A stretch of DNA of 64,000 nt from an uncultured Pelagibacteraceae bacterium (GTDB taxonomy: Bacteria > Pseudomonadota > Alphaproteobacteria > Pelagibacterales > Pelagibacteraceae). Positions 1 through 8,259 of this stretch are shown here, one piece after another. The stretch spans positions 163,192 through 227,191 of the forward strand of contig CACLZL010000001.1 in the NCBI GenBank assembly GCA_902611405.1, written 5' to 3'. Made by a program: the position numbers and the translations under genes. How positions within the stretch are numbered: position 1 is the stretch's first letter; each line of letters starts with the position of its first letter. The notes below the pieces were generated by a model. It ran no database searches. It saw only the letters and a program-made list of their open reading frames with translations, and was not told where the DNA came from.

Positions 1-222
1 TGGCAGACAAATATCAATGATATCAATTTCTTTAACTTTTAATACATCGTCAAAATTTAGAGAAACTTTTGTCTCAGTATTTGATTGTAATATTTTATCA
101 ATAGCTTCCCTAGTTAAACCGCATAATGTGTGAACATTAAATCTCTCAGATACTTTTTGAAAATCTTCAAAATGTTTTGCCCCTATATTGGTTCCTATTA
201 TTGCAACTTGATATTTTTTCAT
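1..222 (-). CDS. Gfo/Idh/MocA-type oxidoreductase, N-terminal fragment (cut by window edge)
   Basis: The first 74 codons are visible on the minus strand; the gene continues past base 1. The protein begins MKKYQVAIIGTNIGAKHF, which fits the first beta strand and glycine-rich turn of a Rossmann NAD(P)-binding fold. Near residue 70 comes IDIIDICLP, the hydrophobic strand and Pro that precede the nicotinamide site in Gfo/Idh/MocA dehydrogenases. The start codon overlaps the stop of the upstream oxidoreductase in an ATGA arrangement, so the two are probably translated together. The substrate cannot be told from this fragment. Other Rossmann dehydrogenases are possible, but the neighbour makes this family the best guess. 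Confidence 0.7.
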   Translation of the reverse strand, partial: MKKYQVAIIGTNIGAKHFEDFQKVSERFNVHTLCGLTREAIDKILQSNTETKVSLNFDDVLKVKEIDIIDICLP

Positions 223-1229
223 TTTTTTTCAGCTTGCTCTTGAGCTTTGATAGCAAGTTCCATTGAAAGATAAGTAAGTTCTTGAGGACATGCAGTATCT
301 GTTCTGTTTAAAACATCATTAATTAAATTATTAAAGTAGGGTAGTTTAACATTAGAGCAATCGATGTATTTCACTTCATCATTATTTGCTAAAAATAAAT
401 GATTACCTTTTTTTGATTTTGCTAAATCAGTATATTTTCTTATTTCAATAAAACCTTTGTCTCCAAGTATTAACAATCTGCCATCCCCCCAGGTTGGAAG
501 GGCATCTGGAGTAAACCAATCTAGGCGAATATAACCATGCCCACCATTACCAGTAAGGTTCACTTCACCAAAATCTTGAAAACCAGGCGTATCTTTCTTT
601 GTCGTATTTTCTACTAATGAATGGTTGATTTTTGCCTGATTTGAATTCGTAAAAACCAAAAATTGATGAATTTGGTGAGAACCAATATCGGTAATGATTC
701 CTCCATAACTTTGACGATTATAAAACCAATCAGGTCTTTCATAGTTTCCTTGTCTATGGGGACCAGTTCCAATCGTTTGTTTTACTTTTCCTATTTTATT
801 CTCATTTACTAATTCTTCAGCTTTAGCAACTGCAGCAACGTGAAATCTCTCTGAAAAATTTACTGACCATATTTTTCCAGTTTCTTTTACTGTTTTTTTG
901 ATCTGATTTAATTGATCAAGGGTAGTGCAACCCGGTTTATCTACCATAACATCTTTACCAGCTTTTAAAGCATCTATTGAATGACCAGCTCTATCTACAG
1001 GAATTGAAGATATTAAAATCATATCAATTGATGAGTCATTTAATATCTCTTTTTTATTTTCTTTTCTTTTAATATTTGGATATTTAGAATTAAATTCTTT
1101 TAGAGTTAATGGATTACCCTCAGTCCAAAAATATTCACACGTACATCCTTCTTTTAACATCTCACCCAACATGTCAAAGATATGACCATGATCGATACCT
1201 ATTACTCCAAGATTAATAGTCTTTTTCAT
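219..1229 (-). CDS. Gfo/Idh/MocA family NAD(P)-dependent oxidoreductase
   Basis: This 336-residue protein has the usual length of a Gfo/Idh/MocA dehydrogenase, a family that oxidises or reduces sugars, inositols and related polyols. The N-terminus LGVIGIDHGHIF is a Rossmann strand whose glycine motif is atypical (G-I-D-H-G-H instead of GxGxxG). DKPG at about residues 97-100 corresponds to the family's EKP motif carrying the catalytic-region lysine. Further on, GGIITDIGSHQIHQF matches the conserved G-G-x-x-D-x-G-x-H-x-x-D/H segment. It sits 4 bases after the dioxygenase gene and overlaps the next oxidoreductase by 4 bases, so the three look like one operon. Substrate unknown. Confidence 0.85.
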   Translation of the reverse strand: MKKTINLGVIGIDHGHIFDMLGEMLKEGCTCEYFWTEGNPLTLKEFNSKYPNIKRKENKKEILNDSSIDMILISSIPVDRAGHSIDALKAGKDVMVDKPGCTTLDQLNQIKKTVKETGKIWSVNFSERFHVAAVAKAEELVNENKIGKVKQTIGTGPHRQGNYERPDWFYNRQSYGGIITDIGSHQIHQFLVFTNSNQAKINHSLVENTTKKDTPGFQDFGEVNLTGNGGHGYIRLDWFTPDALPTWGDGRLLILGDKGFIEIRKYTDLAKSKKGNHLFLANNDEVKYIDCSNVKLPYFNNLINDVLNRTDTACPQELTYLSMELAIKAQEQAEKK

Positions 1230-1233
1230 CTAG

Positions 1234-2058
1234 TTAATAAGTTCCTTTTCTATCTGAACCTCTGTAAAATATTTCTTGCAAATATTTATTTTCTCTTATT
1301 CTCAAGGATTTACCTGCTTCACTCATAAACGAATTAGTACGACCAATTACCTCGTGATAATGAAGCTCATCTTTTCCTCTAGCAATTTGAACACTGTTTT
1401 TACCTAAGGTTTGTTTTACATTCGTACCTATATAGCTTTGGATAACAAAACCAATTCTTCTATCATTACTTTTGTTTATACCTGAGCCGTGAACTATTCT
1501 TGGATGGTGTAAAGACATTTGACCTGCTTTAAGTTCTATAGATTTAATTTCATTTTCTGGAACTCCTTCTACCGTTTGGCCACGTGTTAATAGATTTCCT
1601 TCGTTAAATTTTTGGTTATGATCTCTTAGTTCTCTATGAGATTTCGGCCACATTCTCATACAACCATTTTTATTATTGGAATCTGTGATTGCTATCCATG
1701 CAGTAACCCAATTGTGAGGTTCCAATCCGATATATTTTGCATCTTGGTGATAGCTTACAAATTCCTCTTGTTTAGGATTTTTTATAAATAAAGTAGTACT
1801 GCAAACTAAAATATTTTTTCCAATAATACTTTCAACAGCATCAAGAATTTTTGAATTATGAACAATTGCATCAAGTTTAGGAGAGATTAAATGAACATTA
1901 TATCTACCAGATTTATCAATTTCATTAGGTATTTCTTTTTCTATCAACTCTATTTCATTTTTTGCTGCTAAAGCTTCTTCTTTAGTCAAAACATCTAAAG
2001 GAGCAACATATCCTTCTTCATTGTACTGTTTAAGTTGATTTGAATTAAGATAAGTCAT
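1234..2058 (-). CDS. Phytanoyl-CoA dioxygenase (PhyH) family protein
   Basis: A 274-residue member of the PhyH group of Fe(II)/2-oxoglutarate oxygenases, which hydroxylate diverse small molecules using O2 and 2-oxoglutarate. The iron ligands are visible as SYHQDAKY (His about 104, Asp about 106) and LHHPRIVHGSG (distal His about 190), with the 2-oxoglutarate-binding Arg just after in SNDRRIGF. EctD, the ectoine hydroxylase, belongs to the same superfamily, but I see no EctD-specific signature. It is first in an apparent minus-strand operon with two Gfo/Idh/MocA oxidoreductases and is divergent from the MOSC gene across only 18 bases. Substrate unknown. Confidence 0.88.
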   Translation of the reverse strand: MTYLNSNQLKQYNEEGYVAPLDVLTKEEALAAKNEIELIEKEIPNEIDKSGRYNVHLISPKLDAIVHNSKILDAVESIIGKNILVCSTTLFIKNPKQEEFVSYHQDAKYIGLEPHNWVTAWIAITDSNNKNGCMRMWPKSHRELRDHNQKFNEGNLLTRGQTVEGVPENEIKSIELKAGQMSLHHPRIVHGSGINKSNDRRIGFVIQSYIGTNVKQTLGKNSVQIARGKDELHYHEVIGRTNSFMSEAGKSLRIRENKYLQEIFYRGSDRKGTY

Positions 2059-2076
2059 ATTATTTTTAAAGATTAT

Positions 2077-2865
2077 ATGAGTGCAATTATTACTTCAATA
2101 CATAACTGTCCTGTTAAATCTATTTCATTTCAAAACATTGAGAAGTGTAAAATTAATAAAAATATTGGAATAGTTGGGGATAGAGTTTTTGCTTTTTCTC
2201 AAAATCTTGATTTGGATCAATCTAAAGAATTTGAAAAAAATCCCAAAGCAAGGAAAGGAAAATGGAATAAAATTGTAACACTTAAAAATACTCCAGTGTT
2301 TAATAAGTATAATTTTTCAAATGAGGAAAATAAGTTAACTTTAACACTTAAAGATAAAGAAATTATTACTATTAATATTAATAACTTTGATGAAAGAGAC
2401 GATCTTGTAAAAAAATTAATTGAATTAGAGGGTTCTTTAAAAAATGATATTAGACTTATGAGAAATGATGAGTACCCTTTTTATGATACTTCCATATCTA
2501 ATAAATCAGTGTTTAACAATTCAATTTCTCTTATAAATATAAATAGTGTTAGAGATTTTGAAAATAAAATTGATAGAAAAATTGAAATGTCAACATTTAG
2601 AGGGAATTTGTATTTTGATGGGATGGAGGCCTGGGAAGAAAGAAATTGGATTGGTAAAACTCTAAAAATTAATAATGTCTTGTTTAAAGTAGAAAAAAAT
2701 ATTCCAAGATGTGTTGCTATTAACTTAAAACCTAAAACAGATGATAATTCTTTTAATTTACTTAAAATTTTAAAACAAACTTACGATCATTATGAGATGG
2801 GTGTTTATTTGACACCCGAAAATGACGGTGAAATAAATTTATCAGAAAAAATCCTTATAAAATAA
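2077..2865 (+). CDS. MOSC domain-containing protein
   Basis: A 262-residue protein with the two-part layout of MOSC proteins. The N-terminal beta-barrel begins SIHNCPVKSIS. The C-terminal MOSC core shows FRGNLYFDG (about 174), a W-I-G-K strand, and IPRCVAINLKP carrying the conserved Cys at about 212. MOSC domains bind sulfur or molybdenum cofactor and occur in Moco sulfurases and in YcbX/mARC-type reductases that act on N-hydroxylated compounds. No ferredoxin domain is fused, unlike YcbX. It lies 97 bases upstream of the ABC transporter genes and divergent from the PhyH operon. The exact substrate cannot be read from the sequence. Confidence 0.85.
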   Translation: MSAIITSIHNCPVKSISFQNIEKCKINKNIGIVGDRVFAFSQNLDLDQSKEFEKNPKARKGKWNKIVTLKNTPVFNKYNFSNEENKLTLTLKDKEIITININNFDERDDLVKKLIELEGSLKNDIRLMRNDEYPFYDTSISNKSVFNNSISLININSVRDFENKIDRKIEMSTFRGNLYFDGMEAWEERNWIGKTLKINNVLFKVEKNIPRCVAINLKPKTDDNSFNLLKILKQTYDHYEMGVYLTPENDGEINLSEKILIK

Positions 2866-2962
2866 ATATTAAACAACTTAAGATTGAAATTTTTTTTCAG
2901 TCTGGCTGTACACTTGTAATCTTATCTGCTTAACTTTATCTAAACATAATAAGGGAGATATC

Positions 2963-3808
2963 ATGAGAAAAATATATAAAACATTAACTGTTTTGTTTGT
3001 TCTTCTGTTTAGTATTTCGACTGTTAATGCAAAGACGTTAACTGAAAGACTTGCAGATGGTCACAAATTAAGATTAGGTTTTGGTACTGCTGTGCCATGG
3101 GCATATGCTGGAGATAATGGTGAGGCATTAGGTTTCGTGAACATGATTGCATTAACTGTTTTAGAAGAAATGGGTATTACTGAGCATGAAACTAAGGTAT
3201 TTGAATGGTCAGGCCTTATCCCAGGAATAAACGCTGATAGATCAGATATGATTACTGGAGGTATGTACATTCTAAAAAGCAGATGTGCGAATATTGATTT
3301 TTCAGATCCAATTGGAGTATTTGGAGATGCGATGTTAGTTCCAAAAGGTAATCCTAAAGGAATTAATAATTATGCAGATGTAATAAGAACAGGAGCTAAA
3401 CTTGTAACTGGAACTGGTTTTAATACTGTAGAGGCAGCAAAAAAAGCTGGTGTTCCAGATAGTCAAATGCTTTTAGTAGAAGGTGAAGTTGGTATTTTAG
3501 CAGCGATGAAAGCTGGAAGAGCAGATGCTGCTGTTCAAACTTTCTTTGGTGCAAAAGAGCATGAGGAAAAAACTGGTGGAGCATTTGAAGTAACTGATCC
3601 TAAATTAATGCCTAAAGAGACTGTAAATGTTGTTGGTATTGGTTTTAGAAAAAGTGATAGCAAGTTCAGAGAAGCTTTCAATGTAGCTCTAGCTAAAGTT
3701 TTAGCTAACCCTGGAAAAATGTTAGAAAGAGCTGGTAAGTATGGCTATGATAAAGCTCAACTACCACCACCTGACATGACTACTGAGTGGGCTTGCTCAA
3801 CTAAATAA
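2963..3808 (+). CDS. ehuB: ABC transporter substrate-binding protein, ectoine/hydroxyectoine (EhuB-like)
   Basis: A periplasmic solute-binding protein of the polar amino-acid type (281 residues). Residues 1-23 form a signal peptide ending VNA. The mature part shows WSGLIPGINADRSDMI, then a YI-x(3)-RC segment (YILKSRC) and FSDP, a pattern I associate with EhuB, the binding protein of the ectoine/hydroxyectoine importer. A good ribosome site, AAGGGAG, precedes the ATG. Downstream are two permeases and an ATPase on the same strand, separated by a stem-loop that probably lets the binding protein be made in excess. Related binding proteins take lysine, arginine or other osmolytes, so the ligand is not certain. 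Confidence 0.8.
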   Translation: MRKIYKTLTVLFVLLFSISTVNAKTLTERLADGHKLRLGFGTAVPWAYAGDNGEALGFVNMIALTVLEEMGITEHETKVFEWSGLIPGINADRSDMITGGMYILKSRCANIDFSDPIGVFGDAMLVPKGNPKGINNYADVIRTGAKLVTGTGFNTVEAAKKAGVPDSQMLLVEGEVGILAAMKAGRADAAVQTFFGAKEHEEKTGGAFEVTDPKLMPKETVNVVGIGFRKSDSKFREAFNVALAKVLANPGKMLERAGKYGYDKAQLPPPDMTTEWACSTK

Positions 3809-3827
3809 TTTACATAATTTAAAGACT

Positions 3828-3859
3828 AAACCAGGCATCTTAAATGTTGCCTGGTTTTT
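3828..3859 (+). terminator. Stem-loop with T-run between ehuB and ehuC (partial terminator)
   Basis: AAACCAGGCA pairs perfectly over 10 bp with TGCCTGGTTT across a 10-base loop and is followed by further Ts. This is the strongest intrinsic-terminator-like hairpin I noticed in the window. It follows the stop codon of the binding-protein gene and precedes the permease genes. It probably terminates part of the transcripts or protects the 3' end of the binding-protein mRNA. Confidence 0.8.
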
Positions 3860-3879
3860 AAAATCTAAAGGAAAATACT

Positions 3880-4551
3880 TTGACATATTTTGAATTTTTG
3901 AACGAGCATGGCATTACCCTATTATTAGGAACAGTAACTACAATAAAAGTTCTTGTTTGTTCTATGATTCTATATGTGATTATTTCTATGATTTTTGGTT
4001 TGATGAGACTTTCTAAAAATTTAGCTATACAAGGGATTGCAACGGTATATATAGAATTTTTTAGAGGAACTTCTTTATTAGTTCAATTATTTTGGGCCTA
4101 TTATGTATTACCTTTTTTTGGAATATCACTAGAAGCTTTTACAGCTGGAGTAGTAGCTCTAGGTTTGAATTTTGGTGCATATGGTGCAGAAATTGTAAGG
4201 GCGGGAATTCTTGCGGTGCCGAAAGGACAATGGGAGGCAGCACATGCTTTAAATTTTACTCCAGCAAAAAGAATTAAAAGAATTATTATTCCGCAAATAT
4301 TTCCAATAATTTTACCACCCGCTGCAAATTTAACTGTAGAATTATTAAAAGCTACAGCATTGGTTGCATTAGTGACAGTTGTCGATTTAACTTTTGAAGC
4401 AAAACAAATTAACTCTATTACATGGTTATCAGCACAGTGTTTTGGAACAGCATTACTGATTTACTATATTATTGCTAGATTTGCATTAGTTCCATTTTTA
4501 AGATGGTTAGAAGTATTAGCAGCTAGAAAGGTTGGAAAGGAGAGAATTTAG
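3880..4551 (+). CDS. ehuC: ABC transporter permease (EhuC-like, His/Glu/polar amino-acid family)
   Basis: A 223-residue integral membrane permease with the approximately five-helix HisM/GlnP layout. FRGTSLLVQLFW is the segment typical of this family. The EAA loop that contacts the ATPase is PKGQWEAAHALNFTPAKRIKRIIIPQ (about residues 112-137). The start is TTG, supported by AAAGGAAAA just upstream; no better ATG exists nearby. It is followed by the second permease after 3 bases, so the two should form a heterodimeric channel with the downstream ATPase. The ectoine assignment rests on the binding protein. Confidence 0.82.
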   Translation: MTYFEFLNEHGITLLLGTVTTIKVLVCSMILYVIISMIFGLMRLSKNLAIQGIATVYIEFFRGTSLLVQLFWAYYVLPFFGISLEAFTAGVVALGLNFGAYGAEIVRAGILAVPKGQWEAAHALNFTPAKRIKRIIIPQIFPIILPPAANLTVELLKATALVALVTVVDLTFEAKQINSITWLSAQCFGTALLIYYIIARFALVPFLRWLEVLAARKVGKERI

Positions 4552-4554
4552 ATT

Positions 4555-5232
4555 ATGGAAATGGGGTGGAGATGGGATTTTACAATAGAAATTTTGCCAC
4601 AAATGGCAATAGCAACTTTAAACACTATTCTTGCTGCTGGTGTGGGTTATGCAATTGCTTTGGTTGTTGGATTATTTTTTTTACTAGGCCAAAGAACACC
4701 GTTTAAAATTGTTAACTGGTTAAATAGAGAAATAGTAGAATTTATAAGATCTACACCTCTTCTAATTCAATTATTTTTTGTTTATTTCGTACTACCACAA
4801 TTTGGCATTACATTATCAGCGTGGGTATGTGGAATGATTACAATCGGTCTTCATTTTGGAACTTATTTATCCGAAGTTTACAGAGGGGCGCTGGAAGGAG
4901 TTTCAAAAACACAATGGGAGGCTTGTAGAGCTCTTAATTTTTCTACAATTTATACTTATAGAAGAATTGTCTTACCACAAGCATTTCCAATAGCTATACC
5001 GGGAATGGGGAATTACTTGGTCGGAATTTTTAAAGATACCCCATTACTATCTACTATTGGCGTAGCAGAATTATTTCATGCAGCTACAGCTGTAGGTGGC
5101 TACAATTATAGATATTTAGAACCATATACTATAGTTGGAATAATATTTTTAACATTATCTATTCCAGCAGCAATGTGGGTAAGAAAATTAGAAAATGATG
5201 TTAATAAAGCACAAGGTAAAATAAAAAAATAA
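4555..5232 (+). CDS. ehuD: ABC transporter permease (EhuD-like)
   Basis: The second 225-residue permease of the cassette. It has the family segment FIRSTPLLIQLFFVYFVLP in the third quarter of the transmembrane block and an EAA loop reading SKTQWEACRALNFSTIYTYRRIVLPQ. A GGAGAG ribosome site lies 8 bases before the ATG, overlapping the end of ehuC. The ATPase starts 3 bases after its stop. It presumably pairs with the EhuC-like permease to import a small polar osmolyte or amino-acid-like compound across the inner membrane. Confidence 0.82.
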   Translation: MEMGWRWDFTIEILPQMAIATLNTILAAGVGYAIALVVGLFFLLGQRTPFKIVNWLNREIVEFIRSTPLLIQLFFVYFVLPQFGITLSAWVCGMITIGLHFGTYLSEVYRGALEGVSKTQWEACRALNFSTIYTYRRIVLPQAFPIAIPGMGNYLVGIFKDTPLLSTIGVAELFHAATAVGGYNYRYLEPYTIVGIIFLTLSIPAAMWVRKLENDVNKAQGKIKK

Positions 5233-5235
5233 ATT

Positions 5236-6024
5236 ATGAAAAATGCATTAGATGAAATAATTGTTCAATTTGATCAAGTAACAAAACAATATGGTGATTT
5301 AGTAGTTTTAGATAAATTAAATTTAGATATTAAAAAAAATGAAATGGTCTCAATTATTGGACCATCTGGATCTGGTAAAACTACAGTTCTAAGAGTTTTG
5401 ATGACTTTAGAAAAAATAAATGGGGGAGTTATAAATTTAGACGGTGAGCCATTAACTCATATGAATGAAAATGGTAATCTAATTGAAGCAAATGAAAAAT
5501 ATTTAAGGGAAAGACGTTCCAAAATTGGAATGGTTTTTCAACAATTTAACTTATTTCCTCATATGACTGCTTTACAAAATTGCATAGAAGCACCAATTGA
5601 AGTTTTGGGTCTTAAAAAAGAAGAAGCTGAAGAAAGAGCTCTTGATTTACTTGAGTTAGTAGGGCTTACAGATAAAAAAGATCAGCACCCAAGTAGACTT
5701 TCTGGAGGGCAGCAACAAAGAGTAGCTATAGCAAGAGCACTTGCTATGAGACCTAAAGTTATGCTTTTAGATGAGATAACTTCTGCGCTTGATCCCGAGG
5801 TTGTTGGAGAGGTTTTAAATGTTATACGTTCTCTCAATAAAGAGCACAACTTAACCATGATTATGGTGACCCATCAGATGGGATTTGCTCGTGAAATTTC
5901 AGACAGAGTTTGTTTTTTTAATGAGGGTAAAATATTTGAGGAAGGTCCGCCAGAAAAATTATTTGGAGATCCACAAAATGAGAGAACTAAACAGTTTCTT
6001 CATGCAGTTCTGGACTCTCATTAA
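5236..6024 (+). CDS. ehuA: ABC transporter ATP-binding protein (EhuA-like)
   Basis: A 262-residue nucleotide-binding subunit of the polar amino-acid transporter family. All motifs are present: Walker [10 protein letters not shown] (42-50), Q-loop [10 protein letters not shown] (about 100), signature LSGGQQQR (155-162), Walker B VMLLDE (175-180) and the switch His in MVTHQM. It closes the ehuB-C-D-A run. In the rhizobial Ehu cassette, as I recall, the ATPase gene comes first; here it comes last. No ectoine degradation genes (eut/doe) follow, so the fate of the imported solute is not shown in this window. Confidence 0.85.
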   Translation: MKNALDEIIVQFDQVTKQYGDLVVLDKLNLDIKKNEMVSIIGPSGSGKTTVLRVLMTLEKINGGVINLDGEPLTHMNENGNLIEANEKYLRERRSKIGMVFQQFNLFPHMTALQNCIEAPIEVLGLKKEEAEERALDLLELVGLTDKKDQHPSRLSGGQQQRVAIARALAMRPKVMLLDEITSALDPEVVGEVLNVIRSLNKEHNLTMIMVTHQMGFAREISDRVCFFNEGKIFEEGPPEKLFGDPQNERTKQFLHAVLDSH

Positions 6025-6038
6025 TCTTAAACTTTAAT

Positions 6039-7352
6039 TTATTTATAATTTTGATCGGTTTCTATCGTTGTAGAGTTTTCTTCCAATGTAGCTGGGGTAT
6101 CAGGATCTAATTCTAACCCAGCTGGTGTAATTGTTGCTGGAACTGGTGTAAATGTTGAGTCAGGATTTTCAACAGTATCTCTTACTTTCATTCTATACAA
6201 ACCAAATCCACCAATGATCGCATGAGCAATAATTAAAAAAATAAATAAACCATTTATCCCATACCATTCCATAAATATAGAACATAAAATAGGACCACTA
6301 ATTGCTCCAACGCCAAAAATAAACTGCAAACCACCGCCTGCAGCTACGAATTTTGATTTAGGAACAAAGTCATTTGTATGGGCAAGATTTAGTGAAAATA
6401 ATGGAAGACATAAACTAGAATAGAGTCCTACAGAAATAAAAAATATAATTTTTCTAAAGCTAAATTCATCCATGTAATAAATATTTTGAATAGGATCATT
6501 AGAAGTTAAAATTGAAATTAAAGCTAAAAAAGAACTTCCAAAAGTTGTTACTACAATTACTTTTCTTCTATCAAAAGTATCTGAAAAATAACCGATTGGA
6601 CCTTGACCAATCACTCCAGCAATTGTCGAGATAAATAAAAGTATCGACGTTTCAGTTAAAGTTAATTTTGCAAGAGTTGCATAAACAGATATTAAAGAAA
6701 AGAATGCTGCATGAATAATACCAGTAAAGAATGAACTGAGTGAACCAAGAGGAGAAATATTATATAATTCTTTAATACTTATTGTTTCTATCTTTTTAAA
6801 TTTTGGAGCAGGTCTTTTAGTTAATAAAATTGGGACTAGAGCCACTGAAAGTAAAATTGAAACTAAAATAAATGGTTCATAATCATCAGGTTTACTAACG
6901 TTAAGTAGCAACATGCCTATGGCTAAACCAAAGTAAATTACCATCATATAAGCAGATAGTAGTTGTCCTCTGTTTTTATTTGTAGCTCTATCATTTAACC
7001 AACTTTCCGTAACTACATAACAACTAACTAAACTTATACCTGTTATAAATCTACTAATTGTCCACATAAATGGATTTACATAAACTACAGCAACTAAAGC
7101 ACTTAAAGAAGCAAGTGACGCAAATGCAGCAAATACTCTTATATGACCAACTTTTGAAACAAAATTAGGCGTAGTTCTTGAACCCACAAAGTAACCGATA
7201 AAGTATCCAGACATGAAAATACCAGTTGTAAAAACACTAAAATCTTCAAGCACTGATCTAATACCCATAACTTGCATTTGCAATCCATGAGCAATCATCA
7301 TTACCCCTATCCCTATAAATAGAGCCCAAGACTTTTTTACTTCTCTTTGCAT
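6039..7352 (-). CDS. MFS transporter, YcaD-like
   Basis: A 437-residue major facilitator with about 12 hydrophobic segments. The segment VVTESWLNDRA around residue 120 and the early VGSRTTPNFVSKVGHIR loop resemble the YcaD-type group of uncharacterised MFS permeases. The C-terminal 40 or so residues form a Pro/Thr/Glu-rich soluble tail (PVPATITPAG onward), longer than usual for YcaD. It lies convergent to ehuA with 14 bases between them, and a separate EamA exporter gene lies upstream on its own strand. Substrate and direction of transport are unknown. Confidence 0.8.
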   Translation of the reverse strand: MQREVKKSWALFIGIGVMMIAHGLQMQVMGIRSVLEDFSVFTTGIFMSGYFIGYFVGSRTTPNFVSKVGHIRVFAAFASLASLSALVAVVYVNPFMWTISRFITGISLVSCYVVTESWLNDRATNKNRGQLLSAYMMVIYFGLAIGMLLLNVSKPDDYEPFILVSILLSVALVPILLTKRPAPKFKKIETISIKELYNISPLGSLSSFFTGIIHAAFFSLISVYATLAKLTLTETSILLFISTIAGVIGQGPIGYFSDTFDRRKVIVVTTFGSSFLALISILTSNDPIQNIYYMDEFSFRKIIFFISVGLYSSLCLPLFSLNLAHTNDFVPKSKFVAAGGGLQFIFGVGAISGPILCSIFMEWYGINGLFIFLIIAHAIIGGFGLYRMKVRDTVENPDSTFTPVPATITPAGLELDPDTPATLEENSTTIETDQNYK

Positions 7353-7383
7353 ATTTTGTTTTTAAATTTTAATAATTTTTTGG

Positions 7384-8259
7384 CTAAGTAGTTTTGGTTT
7401 GTGTTTTTTTTATGGCCAGTAAAGAATGAATTGCTATCGTGGTAATGATAACTATACCCCCATAGATGGTCTCGTTAGAAGGCTGTTCTTTGATAACCAT
7501 CCAGACCCATATCGGTCCAAGGATAGTTTCTAGGAGAAAAAATAGATTAACTTCAGCTGCTGTAATAAATCTTGGTGCTATAGTGACTAAAACAAATGGT
7601 ATAGCTACACACATCACACACATTAAAGGTATATAAAAAAGATCATTTCCCACCAATGCAAAGTCTTTAACGAAGAAAAAGGCAAATATTGCAACACACG
7701 ATTTTCCAATTACAGCAGCAGGCACTAAATCGTTAGATTTTGCATATCTTGCAATGTTTGCATTACAGGCTAATCCAAAAGAAGTTATTAAACCAAAAAA
7801 ATCTCCATAAAAATTACCAAGACTTAAAGAGTCGTAAAAAATATAAACACAAGCAATAAAGGTAATTATAATAGCAATCCAAGTCCTATTATCCGGTTTT
7901 TCTTTTAAGAAAATAGCTCCTAATATTGCTGATAGCATTGGTGCAAGAGCTACCATTAATAAAGTATTTGCTACATTGGTATTTTGTATTGAGATAATAA
8001 AAGTAATATTGCAAATAGAAAAACTAATTACATAAAAAATACCTGGGTAACCAATTTTCAACAAAGCTTTTAAGAAATTATTTTTATAAAAAAAAAGAAG
8101 ACCAATTAGAACTACGACAAATGGTATTGCACCTCTGTAAAAAAGCATTCCCCAAGTATCAATATTTGATAATCTGATTAGTAAAGAGTCTGGAGTTATA
8201 AACATAACTCCTATAAAGGCCATCAATGAACCTTTTTTTTGATTACTTAAATCATTCAC
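7384..8259 (-). CDS. EamA/DMT family transporter
   Basis: A 291-residue membrane protein with about ten transmembrane segments arranged as two EamA repeats. This is the drug/metabolite transporter superfamily architecture, with the typical MVALAPMLSAILGAIFLKEKP at the end of the first repeat and FFLLETILGPIWVWMVIKEQPS at the end of the second. Its start overlaps the gshB stop by 4 bases, so it is probably co-expressed with glutathione synthesis. Members export amino acids, cysteine-pathway metabolites or other small molecules; the particular substrate cannot be assigned. Co-transcription with gsh genes is suggestive but not proof of a thiol substrate. Confidence 0.82.
   Translation of the reverse strand: MNDLSNQKKGSLMAFIGVMFITPDSLLIRLSNIDTWGMLFYRGAIPFVVVLIGLLFFYKNNFLKALLKIGYPGIFYVISFSICNITFIISIQNTNVANTLLMVALAPMLSAILGAIFLKEKPDNRTWIAIIITFIACVYIFYDSLSLGNFYGDFFGLITSFGLACNANIARYAKSNDLVPAAVIGKSCVAIFAFFFVKDFALVGNDLFYIPLMCVMCVAIPFVLVTIAPRFITAAEVNLFFLLETILGPIWVWMVIKEQPSNETIYGGIVIITTIAIHSLLAIKKTQTKTT

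Noticed and set aside
2881-2903. AGATTGAAA / TTTCAGTCT stem-loop upstream of ehuB
   Set aside because: The 9-bp stem is A/T-rich with a G-T pair, and no T-run follows. It may be chance; not called as a terminator.
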